A DNA stretch of 64,000 nucleotides from Thiomargarita sp. Lineage in GTDB: Bacteria; Pseudomonadota; Gammaproteobacteria; Beggiatoales; Beggiatoaceae. The first letter of the stretch is position 1, and every line of letters starts with the position of its first letter. The stretch is taken from the NCBI GenBank assembly GCA_020721045.1, contig DYNN01000003.1:1-64000 (forward strand), given 5' to 3'. The notes under the pieces are model-generated. The model had not been told where the DNA came from. It worked only from the letters and a program-made list of their open reading frames with translations, and did not search any database. Below, in pieces: positions 35,677 to 45,959 of the stretch. The position numbers were made by a program, and so were the translations under genes.

Positions 35677-38025
35677 TTACTCTTTGCGTGCATTTGCAAA
35701 AGCTTCAGCAAAAGCATTACCAAATGCTGTATTGGCAGCCGGTTCATCTTTAGGCGTAGATGATTTCTTTGAAGGTTGTGAAGAACGTTGACCTTGTCCC
35801 TTCGGATTTTTCTGGTTTTTCGGATTACCTTCCTTCGGCGTTGCATTGTTTTGATCGCGTGCTTGTTCTTGCAAACGCATAGTTAATGCAATCCGTTTAC
35901 GTTTCAAATCAACTTCTAACACTTTAACTTGAACCACGTCGCCCGCTTTAACAACGTCACGTGGGTCTTTCACAAAATCGTTGGATAAAGCAGAAATATG
36001 CACCAAACCATCATGATGCACACCAATGTCTACGAAAGCACCAAAATTAGTCACATTAGTCACTACGCCTTCCAATAACATGTCGGCTTTTAAATCGGTC
36101 AATTCTTTAACATTTTCTTGAAAAGTTGCCGTTTTAAATTCAGGTCTGGGATCGCGTCCCGGTTTTTCTAACTCTTTTAAAATGTCTGTCACTGTAGGGA
36201 TTCCAAAAGTATTGTCGATATAATCGGCGGGATTTAAATGATATAAAAATTCTTTATTGCCTAAAATTTCTTTAAGCGATTTATGATGTTGCGCTAAAAT
36301 TTTTTCTACTACAGGATAAGCTTCAGGATGTACTGCAGAAGCATCTAATGGATTATCACTGTTCATAATACGTAAAAAACCAGCGGCTTGTTCAAAAGTT
36401 TTTTCACCCAAACGCGAAACTTTTTTAAGAGCTTGGCGATTGGGAAATGCGCCATTGGTATCACGAAATGTCACAATATTACGCGCTAAATTGGCATTAA
36501 GCCCTGAAACTCGACTAAGTAATGGCACAGAAGCTGTATTGACATCAACACCCACAGCATTCACACAATCCTCAACCACCGCATTTAAACTAGATGCTAA
36601 TTGCATTTGGTTGACATCATGTTGATATTGTCCAACGCCAATCGATTTAGGATCAATTTTTACCAATTCTGCCAATGGGTCTTGTAAACGTCTGGCGATT
36701 GAAACTGCACCACGCAGAGAAACGTCTAAATCGGGAAACTCTTGTGAAGCAAATTCAGAAGCGGAATAAACCGAAGCTCCGGCTTCTGACACCACGACTT
36801 TTTGTAATTTGAGTGCAGGATATTGTTTAATTAAATCAGCGACTAATTGATCAGTTTCTCGTGAAGCCGTACCATTCCCAATGCTAATCAGTTCAATTTG
36901 ATATTGCTCAGCTAATTTGGCTAAAACTTGAATGGATAAATCACGTTTATTATGCGGTTGATGTGGATAAATCGTGGTGTGCTGTAATAATTTGCCAGTT
37001 TCATCAATTGCAATGACCTTAACACCGGTACGTAAACCCGGGTCTAACCCAATTATTCTTTTGGGACCAACCGGTGCGGCAAGTAATAAATCGCGCAAAT
37101 TACCCGCAAAAACTTTAATCGCTTCTAATTCTGCGGCTTCACGCAATTGATTCATCAATTCTGTATCTAAATGTAGTTTTATTTTAAATTTCCATGCCCA
37201 ACGTACAGTATCTAATAGCCATTTATCAGCAGTTCTCCCTTGCTCTACAATGTTAAAATAATGTGCAATAATTGCTTCACAAGGGTGAAGAATGTCACTT
37301 TGCTCTTCAACCGACAAATTCAATTGTAAAATACCTTCTTTACGTCCACGAAACATAGCGAGTGCACGATGTGAAGGTACTTTTTGCCACGATTCTTGAA
37401 AATCAAAATAATCGGCAAATTTCGCACCTTCTTCTTCTTTACCCACTACAACTTTAGCTGTTAATGTAGTGCGTTCGGTTAAAAATGGACGTAATTGCGC
37501 TAATAATTCAGCTTCTTCAGCAAATTTTTCCATCAAAATCTGTCTTGCACCTTCTAAAGCCATTTTACCATCATTAACCCCTTTATCCACATCAATAAAA
37601 TTCGTTGCAGCTACTTCTGGGGAAATGTCAGGCGATTGTAACAACTGCAATGCCAATGGTTCTAAACCTGCTTCTTTAGCGATTTGTGCCTTAGTGCGTC
37701 GTTTGGGTTTATAAGGTAAATACAAATCTTCAAGACGGGTTTTAGTATCAGCTTCTTGTAGCGCGACGGCTAACTCTGGGGTTAATTTACCCTGTTCATC
37801 AATGCTAGATAAAATGACTTCGCGTCGTTCTTCTAATTCGCGTAAATAACGGAGTCGCTCTTCTAAAGTGCGTAATTGGCTGTCATCTAAGCCACCAGTC
37901 GCTTCTTTACGATAACGCGAAATAAATGGCACAGTTGCCCCTTCATCAAGCAAAGTGACAGCCGCCTGGACTTGAGACTCGATGACGGATAATTCTTCTG
38001 CTATGCGTTGTAGGATGGTTTTCAT
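35677..38025 (-). CDS. tex: RNA-binding transcription accessory protein Tex
   Basis: A 782-aa protein of the Tex/YhgF family, close to the usual 770-785 aa. Order: N-terminal Tex domain with HTH ([14 protein letters not shown]), YqgF/RNase H-like fold ([13 protein letters not shown]), HhH motifs ([17 protein letters not shown]) and a C-terminal S1 domain ([18 protein letters not shown], about residues 650-720). Tex binds nucleic acid and the transcription elongation complex. The last 55 residues are a low-complexity Lys/Gln/Ser-rich tail ([13 protein letters not shown]). Confidence 0.95.
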   Translation of the reverse strand: MKTILQRIAEELSVIESQVQAAVTLLDEGATVPFISRYRKEATGGLDDSQLRTLEERLRYLRELEERREVILSSIDEQGKLTPELAVALQEADTKTRLEDLYLPYKPKRRTKAQIAKEAGLEPLALQLLQSPDISPEVAATNFIDVDKGVNDGKMALEGARQILMEKFAEEAELLAQLRPFLTERTTLTAKVVVGKEEEGAKFADYFDFQESWQKVPSHRALAMFRGRKEGILQLNLSVEEQSDILHPCEAIIAHYFNIVEQGRTADKWLLDTVRWAWKFKIKLHLDTELMNQLREAAELEAIKVFAGNLRDLLLAAPVGPKRIIGLDPGLRTGVKVIAIDETGKLLQHTTIYPHQPHNKRDLSIQVLAKLAEQYQIELISIGNGTASRETDQLVADLIKQYPALKLQKVVVSEAGASVYSASEFASQEFPDLDVSLRGAVSIARRLQDPLAELVKIDPKSIGVGQYQHDVNQMQLASSLNAVVEDCVNAVGVDVNTASVPLLSRVSGLNANLARNIVTFRDTNGAFPNRQALKKVSRLGEKTFEQAAGFLRIMNSDNPLDASAVHPEAYPVVEKILAQHHKSLKEILGNKEFLYHLNPADYIDNTFGIPTVTDILKELEKPGRDPRPEFKTATFQENVKELTDLKADMLLEGVVTNVTNFGAFVDIGVHHDGLVHISALSNDFVKDPRDVVKAGDVVQVKVLEVDLKRKRIALTMRLQEQARDQNNATPKEGNPKNQKNPKGQGQRSSQPSKKSSTPKDEPAANTAFGNAFAEAFANARKE

Positions 38026-38530
38026 GACTATTCAATAGATAAGATCGCTATCAAGATAAAGCGAATTCAAGAGATAACTATAAATTTTCAGATAGATTCT
38101 ATCCGTCCTACCAATGTGTTAGGGAGAAAAGTTTATTAGCTATTTTGAGCAAAATAAATGGTTACCAAATATTTTCTTCAGCCATATTTTTGTATCAGGC
38201 AGTTAAAAAAATTCATTATAATACAAATATAGCACGTTTTTGTCGATTGAGAAAACAATTTATACAGTATTCATGTCAAAAGCCTCCTTTTAACAACAAC
38301 GGAGATTTTTCTACAATAGCCTGACTCTTATTGAAATATTTACATCGAATTTACGTTTTTTAATAATATACTGATCAATTTATTCTAACTAGGCTTTCAT
38401 GGTGAGAATTACTAAAATTTAACACTACTTTAATTTGACACTACTTTAAATCTCATATATTATGCGCCCTTAGGGTTGGAAAGTTAATATATTTTTAAAA
38501 TGTAAATGTTTTTTATTGCTTTAATATACC
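38026..38530. other. Divergent intergenic region between tex and the PH-domain gene
   Basis: A 505-bp non-coding gap. It contains the tex promoter on the minus strand (not identified) and a strong sigma70-like promoter for the plus-strand gene with repeated boxes (listed separately). Nothing else is recognisable. Confidence 0.55.
38435..38463 (+). promoter_or_regulatory. Sigma70-type promoter with repeated ACACTACTTTAA boxes
   Basis: TTGACA at 38435-38440, a 17-bp spacer and TATTAT at 38458-38463. The box ACACTACTTTAA occurs twice, at 38422-38433 and 38438-38449, 16 bp apart. One copy therefore lies just upstream of -35 and one within the spacer, which suits an operator. Confidence 0.65.
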
Positions 38531-38540
38531 ATGGTATATT
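38523..38540. promoter_or_regulatory. 18-bp perfect palindrome covering the start codon
   Basis: AATATACCATGGTATATT is its own complement, and the ATG of the PH-domain gene lies in its centre. It could be an operator or an RNA hairpin that hides the start. A second in-frame ATG follows at 38543. Confidence 0.6.
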
Positions 38541-39493
38541 GTATGAAACAAAAATATAAGATTGTTACATTAGGGAAATTAACCGCAGGCTCTTCATCAG
38601 AAAATGTAATAACAAAGCTTGCGTCTGTGTTAAACATAGCGCGTGATGAAGCAACTAGATTGGTGTCAACTCAGAGTGTTCTGAGGAGAGGAGTCACGCA
38701 TGAAGAAGCAATGAAGTATAAAAATTTTCTTGAAAAATTGGGTATTCTATTTAAAATAGAATTGGACGGTACTTCAGACACGTCCTACCATCAAACCAAT
38801 GACTGTCCTTGTGAACAATGCGGTAAAATTTTTAATTCTAATATTCTGAGCACGATAGAAGGAAAATGTTACTGTAATCAATGTATTCCAATATTATTTG
38901 CTCAAATTAAACAAGAATTAGAGTTGTTAAAGAAAGAAAAACAGTTACCACACTCCATACCAAATCCTTCAGTTCTGTCAAATTTAACCACTATTTCCAA
39001 CACCAATCATGTTACCCAAGTGTCACCAACACTTTTAGAAGAAGTTGTTTATGAAAAAAACTTGTCATTTAAAGCTGCCTATTTTTCCTCGACGAGCTGC
39101 GTTACATTAACGGGTTTAACAATGTTACTTTCATTAATAAAAGCAATTTTAATTTTAGTAATATTATTACCTATAGTATTAGCTTATTTAAAATCAAAGA
39201 ATTATTATCTCAAGATCACAAACCAAAGAATCTATTTTTCTACTGGACTACTTACGAAAAAGCAGGATGAGATAGAATTTATCCGAATTAAAGATATTTC
39301 ATATTGTCAAAATTTTATTGAAAAATCAATAAATTATGGACATATATCCATTCATTTGCTTGATACTACGCAACCCGCCATCTACTTAATATCCGAATCT
39401 CCTAAATATTGGAAAGATAAAATACAGTCACTGGCAAAAATTGAAAAACATAGAAACGAAAAAGAGTTTTTTTCACAAGTATTAATCAAATAA
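38531..39493 (+). CDS. Zinc-ribbon membrane protein with bacterial PH (YdbS-like) domain
   Basis: A 320-aa protein. Residues 5-80 form a small domain of the pattern Y-K-I-V-T-L-G-K-L-T-A-G ... V-L-R-R-G-V-T-H-E-E-A, which I have seen N-terminal to other membrane proteins but cannot name. A zinc ribbon follows (C-E-Q-C at about 97 and C-N-Q-C at about 115). Two hydrophobic helices lie at about 190-230, then a bPH_2 domain (N-Y-Y-L-K-I-T-N-Q-R-I-Y-F-S-T-G-L-L-T-K and I-R-I-K-D-I-S). bPH_2 proteins act at the membrane; the role here is unknown. The start may be 38531 or 38543; neither has a clear ribosome binding site. Confidence 0.65.
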   Translation: MVYCMKQKYKIVTLGKLTAGSSSENVITKLASVLNIARDEATRLVSTQSVLRRGVTHEEAMKYKNFLEKLGILFKIELDGTSDTSYHQTNDCPCEQCGKIFNSNILSTIEGKCYCNQCIPILFAQIKQELELLKKEKQLPHSIPNPSVLSNLTTISNTNHVTQVSPTLLEEVVYEKNLSFKAAYFSSTSCVTLTGLTMLLSLIKAILILVILLPIVLAYLKSKNYYLKITNQRIYFSTGLLTKKQDEIEFIRIKDISYCQNFIEKSINYGHISIHLLDTTQPAIYLISESPKYWKDKIQSLAKIEKHRNEKEFFSQVLIK

Positions 39494-39604
39494 CGCGTAC
39501 GCCGCATAAAAATGGTGAAGTGCCTGTAACGGGCATGGAGCGAAGGGGCGCAATCATTCAGTTTTGATTGATTGTAATAACTGAACATTTTTTGAATATT
39601 CCAT

Positions 39605-39633
39605 CGTCCCTACACTGGAGGAGTGCAGGAACG
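39605..39633. repeat. Imperfect REP-like hairpin after the giant gene
   Basis: CGTCCCTACACT (39605-39616) pairs with AGTGCAGGAACG (39622-39633) apart from two mismatches, with a GGAGG loop. It lies 10 bp beyond the stop codon of the 2000-aa gene, so it may act as its terminator. Confidence 0.6.
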
Positions 39634-39643
39634 AGGAAAGTTG

Positions 39644-42600
39644 TTACAGTATGCCGATTATCGCGACATTAGAGGGAGTTGGACAGACTTCTGGAGATAA
39701 TGGAAGAGGTACATTTTCTCCAATTTTTCCACTTTGTCCAGAACTGCCAGTAGCACCGGGTCTCCCATTATCACCATTGGGTTTGCCACCGTTCCAACCA
39801 TTTCCTGACCCCCCACTTCCACCGCTACCAGCAATTCCACCCAAGCCACTTGCGCCTGCTGCAAAAATTGGTTGGCCTGTTACATTAGCAGAACAATATC
39901 TAAGCACTACTGTTCCGCCGTCACCCCCATTACCTCCATTACTTCCATTTCCACCATTGCCACCATACCCGCCTCTACTGCCGTCCTTACATCCGAGGTT
40001 AGTTGAACCTGCATCACCACCCCTACCACCATTGCCACCATTACCACCATTACCACCCTTTGCACCACTAACGTTTATCACATTCAAGTTGATTTGCACA
40101 GTTTTGGCTTTGATGTATATCAAACCGCCACTTGTGCCTGAGGTGCCAGAAGAAGGGGCATGATTTCCATTACTACCTGGTTTACCAGTTTCACATTTTC
40201 CAGCTCCCGAACCACCGCTACCATTGCCGCCATTCGCACCATTAACTCCAGACACGCCGGCGGCATTCAAGCTACCTTTCAAATCGACGGTTTTACCCGC
40301 TTTTAGGGCGAGAACATTGCGTTTCTTAGTGGTATCATTGAAGGATTTCACGCTAATTGAGGCACCTTGTTCAACGATAATATCTCCTGTCGCTTCGATA
40401 AACAGTGAGTCATTGGTATTTATCACTGTGCCGGCTGGGAATTTGATACTACCATCGATCATGATTTTACGTGGCTGATTAGTCGTTGTACCTGCCAATG
40501 TTTTGCCATCTACAGGTTCTCCTTTATAACTAGACACTTGCCACACAATACCCCTAGTTTCACTTTCCCAAGGATCGTCTAGCATTAGCTCAGGTAATTT
40601 GTAGACATTCTTATCGACGAAAGCCTGTGCTTCTTCCTTCTTGGCTACACAAACGTCTAGGTTACTCAAACACCACATACCTGCAAGTTGCAATACTTCA
40701 GTGTTATTGTTCAACAATGTTTCCAAAAACTTGATGTCCACAAGTTGCTTTTCAGACATTTTACCACCGTAACTGGTGATCCAACCTCTGACGACTTGCA
40801 AGTCAGCATACTGATCTTTATAAGTCTCAGCAAGGTACTTTCTGGCTTGTAAGATGGCAGCAGTCACTTTGGTCTGATCGCTAGGAACACCAACAGAGGT
40901 ATAGGGTAGCGTGTAATAACCCAATGTCGCTGGTTGAGCGGTTGCACCGGTAGCAAATTGGTTTTGCGCATATTGGTAAATCGCATTAAGCATCTTTTCA
41001 CAAGCTGCCAAATTATCCAAAGAACAGGAAATAACAGGCGCGTTTTGGGTTGCTGAACCACCCAATATCTTAGCCAGTTCCTCTACTTTGCCACCGACTT
41101 GTACAGCAGAAATCGAAATACGACCTGCTTTTTTAACCTCTTGATTCAGCGTACTTAGCTTAGCAGCGACTTCGACAATCTTGTACTTGGCACCGAATGT
41201 TGCTTCAAAAGTCTTTTTATGACTTTGCTCATTAAAATCAAAAGAAACAGCAACATATAGTTTTGCACCACGTACAGTTTGATTCACATACTCGTCACCA
41301 CAGGCATTTCTGAATTGACAAGAATTGTGTTTAATAGACTCTGCTATCTTAGTCAAACTTGTTGGATGGAACACGCCACTGGACATTTTGTAATCTGCGG
41401 TAAAGAACATGGTTTGAGATAAACTCGTGTCCTTTTTTTGCATGGCAAATTTGGCACTGGTATCTAGTTGAAACACCTTCGCTTTGACTTTGGCATTTGC
41501 CTCGAATCCCATTTCATTCAAGACTTCACTAAAGGTGTAACTCTTTGATAAATCAAGACTAGCTGTGGGTGTTCCAGTGGCAGTACCGTTTGTCCCTTCC
41601 AAACACACTAATTTGAACAAATCTCGGTCAGAATCATATCCAAAGCCCAAATCCCCTACGCCGCCTTCTGGTCGACGGTCGGGATCCATGTCAACCAAAC
41701 AATCGCTACCAGTACACTTCAGTTGGTAACCTGGTGCCAATAGTTTTGGATCATTCGTGCTTAACTTTAAGGTTGCACTAAAATCACCAGAGTTCTTTGG
41801 TGCGCATTGCAAAGTCATCGTATCCATTTCTGACGATTTAATCGCTAGAGAAGTAGGCGAAGTCACTTTAAAAATATTGGCATTAGCCCCTTCAATATTA
41901 AAGAAATCGACCTTTAGATTTCCTTTTCCAAGATTCTTGATCTTGATATCTTGGCTACCGGGAATGGCAACAGAGTTAAAACCTACGTCACCAAAGTCAA
42001 TGACACTTGCTGAATCTGGGCTAGAAGTAAATATTGGATCACCTCCGCCACCACATTCATCTCCTTCACACACTTCAAACCCGCTACAATTCAGTTGATA
42101 ACTAACCGTAGATAGTTTCGGATCGTTGGTCTTCAACTTCAATGTCGCTGCAAAATCGCCTTTAGCTTTTGGTGCACACTCAAATGTGACTGTTTGCGTA
42201 CCAGAAGCAGCGATTTCTAAAGGTGTACTTAGGAAATTAGTAGGTGAAGTGACCTTGAATAATTTCGCATTAAGTCCTTCAATATTGAAGTAATTCACAG
42301 TCATTTTTGCTTTGCCATCGTTACTAATCACCAAGTCTTGAGTCGATGGTTCAGTCACACTGATGTCTACTTTACCAAAATCAATCGTGTTTTCAGGGCT
42401 AGAAGTAAATATTGAAGTCGGGCAATCCGTCGTGCATCCTCCACCATCAACAATTTCTGTCCCTTTACAGGATAACGGATAACTCACTGTTTCATGAGTT
42501 AAATCATTGGTTTGCAGTGTCAAAGTCGCACTGTGTTGTCCCACTGAAATAGGCGTACAACTGACTAACAACTCTTTTTGTTCAACTGAATTACCCAATA

Positions 42601-45600
42601 TAGACAACTCGTTAGGTGATACACTGAAACTATCAGAATCAATTCCATTCACAGAAACATTTAAGTTACTGCCACCACTGTTTTTTATTGTGATTTTACC
42701 AACAGAAATAGTTTGTCCTACTTTTGTAGTGACACTCTTTAAGCTAGGTGTTCCAATATAAACAGGAAGTTTTGGTGGTTCTTTTTTACCTTCACAAGAA
42801 AGTGAATAAGAAACTGATTGGTTGGCATCATCATTTGTAGATAGTTGTAATTCAGCATCAACTTTTCCTTCCACATTGGGCGTACAAGTTACTTTCAACT
42901 CTTTCTTACCAGAAGAATTTCCTTGAATGGTAAACGAGTCAGTAGATGAAACATTAAAATAATCAGCATCATTGCCAACAATTTCAATATTAGTTACTTG
43001 CAAATCTCCATCACCACGATTCATAATGGTAATTTTACTTGAATAGGAAGTTTTTCCAATTTCAATTACGCCAAAATCAAGCAATTCATCTGTTGACGGC
43101 ACAGAATCAAAAGAAGAAGATTCAGGTATTATCTCAGACCCAATACAAGACAACGGGTAAGAAACTACCTTATGATTTTCATCATTAGTATTGAATTCTA
43201 AAGTAGCAGTTAATGTATCGCTCTTAGTTGGTGTGCAAGTGAGTGATAATGTTTGTTCATTATCACCAGACAAACTAAATGAAGCATCCGACAAAAGACT
43301 AAATTGATCAGCATTTTGCCCACTTATCGTAATATTATCTACTTGTAATTCAGCAGAACCACGATTAAGTACTGTAATCTTACTTGCCTCAGAAGTATTT
43401 CCTAATTTTACTTCACCAAAGTCGATAGTTTCAGTCTTTGAAGGAATGGAATCAAAGTTTGGTAGTGGTGTTTCAGACCCAATACAAGACAATGGATAAG
43501 AAACTACTTTATGATTTTCGTCATTCGTATTGAATTCTAAAGTGGCAGTTAATGTACCGTTCTTAGTTGGTGTGCAAGTGAGTGATAATGTTTGTTCATT
43601 ATCACCAGACAAACTAAATGAAGCATCCGACAAAAGACTAAATTGATCAGCATCTTGTCCATCAATTGTAATGTTATCTACTTGTAATTCAGCAGAACCA
43701 CGATTAAGTACTGTAATCTTACTTGTCGCAGAAGTATTTCCTAGCTCAATTTGTCCAAAGTTAATTAAACTTGCTAATGTAGGAACTGAATCAACTACTG
43801 GTTGATCGTCAGGAAGATCATCGTCGTCAGGAGGATTATCATCATCATCGTCTACATCGTCTTGATCAGTACCAACACAAGAAAGAGGATAATTGACACT
43901 CTTTTGATCAGGATCATTTGTTCTTAATTGTAAAGTTGCCGTATAGGATGTAGCTGATGTAGGTGTACAGGAAATCGCAAGCGTTTGGGTATCTGTAGAA
44001 AGACCTGCTAAACTAAATCCTGTTTCAGGCATCACTGTGAACTGACCGGCATCTTTACCCGTAATTTGGGCAAGACTGATTTGCAATTCTCCTTTGCCTT
44101 CATTGAGAATTTGTAGATTACTGGTTATCGTTTCATTAACTGTAATTTCACCAAAATCAATAAATTCGCCCGCATTTGGTACAGATGGTACAGAGGCAAA
44201 GATAGGTTTATCAACTGAACTTTCACAAGATAAATAATAACTGATTTCAGCTTGACTTTTATCATTAGTGACCATTTCTAAAACAGCATTGTGTTGACCT
44301 TCAGCAAGTGGTAAACAAGTTAATTCAAATTCTTGTTTTTCACCTTTATCTAATGTTGCTTCACTGGGTGTCACACTGAAATAATTTGCTTTATCTCCAG
44401 TAATTTGCGCATGTTGAACTTGTAAAACACCTTCGCTGCGATTAATTACAGTGACTTTATTTGTTGTAGATACATTGTTGACTACAACTGTACCAAAATC
44501 AATAGGTTTTAAATCGGTTTCCTCTGGCATTGGAATAGAATAAAAAATGACATCAGCAATTTCTCCTTCACAAACTAATTTATATTGTGCATTAGGTTGC
44601 TGTTTGCTATTTGTAGTTAATTCCAAAGTCGCATTAAATTTTCCTTTTTCCTGAGGTTTACAGCTTACGATTAAAGTATCTTTTGCATTGCCGGGTATAG
44701 TCAATTCAGGCGTTGATACTACGAAATGATTTGCGCCTGATCCTGTTATTGCAATTGACTTAATTTGTAAATCAAACTTACCGGTGTTAAAAACTCTAAT
44801 TTCTTTATCAAAGGATTCATCAACAGGTAATCTACCAAAATCAAGAGTTGAAGCAAGTGACGGGCTCGAATCATAACTAATATCTACTGTCGTTACGCAA
44901 TGATAAGAAGTTTGCATACAACCAGTGACTGCCAATGAGCCAGAATCTTCTTGCAACTGCGCACTACATGTAAAAGTGTTTGTACCTAAAGTAATAATTT
45001 TATTATCTACTGTTGAACGAACAGGTAAATCAACACTTGAAATAGTCAACACTTTATTACTTAACGCATAAGTTGCGGGATTACCTCCACTGATGCCGAC
45101 AAGACTACCATCATCTTGCCCAAAGCGAGTAATCTCAAATAAGCCCGTATTTTGATTTAATTTTAGATCAGCATTAACAGTACTAAGAATTTTAGTAGGT
45201 TCGATAAAACTACCTATGACAGGATCAGCCACAATATGAATTGTAGGTAGGTAAAGTGTACCTCGTTTAGAATTAAATGCAGTTGCTCCTGGACAAGATT
45301 CACGATCAACAAAGATAAGTGCTGTTCTTTGGGTAGTTACTCCATTATTATCTTGTACTTTCAAATCAATGGAATAAACGCCTTCTTTGTTAAATGACAT
45401 GGTTCCAACTTTACCAATAACTTCTTGTTCATCATTAGAAAACCAAGAATAATCAGTAATGTTACCATCTGGATCGTAAGATTCAGTTGCATCCAACTCA
45501 ACGGTTAATGGCGCATTTCCCGCTAATGGACTGACTTTCATCACAATAAAGGGCGGTTCATTTTCCGCCCAAGCAGCATAACTACCAACGAACACCATAA

Positions 45601-45646
45601 CATACAATATCATGATGCAATATTTAACAAATCTGTAAAGTCTCAT
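39644..45646 (-). CDS. Giant exported protein: PKD, nine choice-of-anchor-D repeats, MACPF-like segment, Gly-rich tail
   Basis: A 2000-aa protein with a signal peptide (residues 1-26). Residues 30-115 form a PKD domain (L-D-A-T-E-S-Y-D-P-D-G). From about 255 to 1315 there are nine Ig-like repeats of about 110 aa of the choice-of-anchor D/HYDIN type (I-D-F-G-x-V, I-x-N-x-G, C-T-P, T-N-D). Repeats 3 and 4 are split by an Asp-rich linker and repeats 4 and 5 are nearly identical. Residues 1320-1540 hold a segment with A-C-G-D-E-Y-V-N-Q-T-V-R-G-A-K-L-Y, reminiscent of the MACPF signature. A tail of beta-helix character (about 1700-1990) is rich in G-G-N-G repeats. It probably acts at the cell surface or is secreted. 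Its role (adhesion, predation, pore formation) is inference. Confidence 0.75.
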   Translation of the reverse strand: MRLYRFVKYCIMILYVMVFVGSYAAWAENEPPFIVMKVSPLAGNAPLTVELDATESYDPDGNITDYSWFSNDEQEVIGKVGTMSFNKEGVYSIDLKVQDNNGVTTQRTALIFVDRESCPGATAFNSKRGTLYLPTIHIVADPVIGSFIEPTKILSTVNADLKLNQNTGLFEITRFGQDDGSLVGISGGNPATYALSNKVLTISSVDLPVRSTVDNKIITLGTNTFTCSAQLQEDSGSLAVTGCMQTSYHCVTTVDISYDSSPSLASTLDFGRLPVDESFDKEIRVFNTGKFDLQIKSIAITGSGANHFVVSTPELTIPGNAKDTLIVSCKPQEKGKFNATLELTTNSKQQPNAQYKLVCEGEIADVIFYSIPMPEETDLKPIDFGTVVVNNVSTTNKVTVINRSEGVLQVQHAQITGDKANYFSVTPSEATLDKGEKQEFELTCLPLAEGQHNAVLEMVTNDKSQAEISYYLSCESSVDKPIFASVPSVPNAGEFIDFGEITVNETITSNLQILNEGKGELQISLAQITGKDAGQFTVMPETGFSLAGLSTDTQTLAISCTPTSATSYTATLQLRTNDPDQKSVNYPLSCVGTDQDDVDDDDDNPPDDDDLPDDQPVVDSVPTLASLINFGQIELGNTSATSKITVLNRGSAELQVDNITIDGQDADQFSLLSDASFSLSGDNEQTLSLTCTPTKNGTLTATLEFNTNDENHKVVSYPLSCIGSETPLPNFDSIPSKTETIDFGEVKLGNTSEASKITVLNRGSAELQVDNITISGQNADQFSLLSDASFSLSGDNEQTLSLTCTPTKSDTLTATLEFNTNDENHKVVSYPLSCIGSEIIPESSSFDSVPSTDELLDFGVIEIGKTSYSSKITIMNRGDGDLQVTNIEIVGNDADYFNVSSTDSFTIQGNSSGKKELKVTCTPNVEGKVDAELQLSTNDDANQSVSYSLSCEGKKEPPKLPVYIGTPSLKSVTTKVGQTISVGKITIKNSGGSNLNVSVNGIDSDSFSVSPNELSILGNSVEQKELLVSCTPISVGQHSATLTLQTNDLTHETVSYPLSCKGTEIVDGGGCTTDCPTSIFTSSPENTIDFGKVDISVTEPSTQDLVISNDGKAKMTVNYFNIEGLNAKLFKVTSPTNFLSTPLEIAASGTQTVTFECAPKAKGDFAATLKLKTNDPKLSTVSYQLNCSGFEVCEGDECGGGGDPIFTSSPDSASVIDFGDVGFNSVAIPGSQDIKIKNLGKGNLKVDFFNIEGANANIFKVTSPTSLAIKSSEMDTMTLQCAPKNSGDFSATLKLSTNDPKLLAPGYQLKCTGSDCLVDMDPDRRPEGGVGDLGFGYDSDRDLFKLVCLEGTNGTATGTPTASLDLSKSYTFSEVLNEMGFEANAKVKAKVFQLDTSAKFAMQKKDTSLSQTMFFTADYKMSSGVFHPTSLTKIAESIKHNSCQFRNACGDEYVNQTVRGAKLYVAVSFDFNEQSHKKTFEATFGAKYKIVEVAAKLSTLNQEVKKAGRISISAVQVGGKVEELAKILGGSATQNAPVISCSLDNLAACEKMLNAIYQYAQNQFATGATAQPATLGYYTLPYTSVGVPSDQTKVTAAILQARKYLAETYKDQYADLQVVRGWITSYGGKMSEKQLVDIKFLETLLNNNTEVLQLAGMWCLSNLDVCVAKKEEAQAFVDKNVYKLPELMLDDPWESETRGIVWQVSSYKGEPVDGKTLAGTTTNQPRKIMIDGSIKFPAGTVINTNDSLFIEATGDIIVEQGASISVKSFNDTTKKRNVLALKAGKTVDLKGSLNAAGVSGVNGANGGNGSGGSGAGKCETGKPGSNGNHAPSSGTSGTSGGLIYIKAKTVQINLNVINVSGAKGGNGGNGGNGGRGGDAGSTNLGCKDGSRGGYGGNGGNGSNGGNGGDGGTVVLRYCSANVTGQPIFAAGASGLGGIAGSGGSGGSGNGWNGGKPNGDNGRPGATGSSGQSGKIGENVPLPLSPEVCPTPSNVAIIGIL

Positions 45647-45743
45647 ATTTACAATTTCCTAATGGTATTGAGGTGTAAATACTTTAACTTTCATTCTAAA
45701 TATCGACAAGGTAGTTCATACTGGTAGTACACACAGGGTCAAA

Positions 45744-45959
45744 TTATTTTCCTACTATTTTATATAAATTTTTTCCACCACTCGTATTTTTGTCTTTCTC
45801 TATCTTTCCAATCAACTCCAATTCTCTGACCGTTTGAATCACAACAGTCCTACAATAACCCGATTTCTTTGAAATTTCGTTATAGCTTGCGATCACGAGA
45901 TCATCATCATTCATCAACTTAACTAAAGCATCAAAAATATCCATATTTCTATTCATCAC
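45744..45959 (-). CDS. Small winged-helix/HTH protein
   Basis: A 71-aa protein with a predicted helix-turn-helix (S-Y-N-E-I-S-K-K-S-G-Y-C-R-T-V-V-I-Q-T) and a wing-like C-terminus (K-I-E-K-D-K-N-T-S-G-G-K-N-L-Y-K-I). This fits a truncated or minimal winged-helix transcription factor. It starts with MM; the second ATG may be used. It lies 97 bp upstream of the giant gene on the same strand, so it may regulate that gene or be co-transcribed with it. The family is unknown. Confidence 0.55.
   Translation of the reverse strand: MMNRNMDIFDALVKLMNDDDLVIASYNEISKKSGYCRTVVIQTVRELELIGKIEKDKNTSGGKNLYKIVGK

Noticed and set aside
39651-40163. A 170-aa proline-rich plus-strand reading frame
   Set aside because: It is the mirror of the glycine-rich tail of the giant gene; Pro codons are the complement of Gly codons. 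No ribosome binding site or independent evidence.
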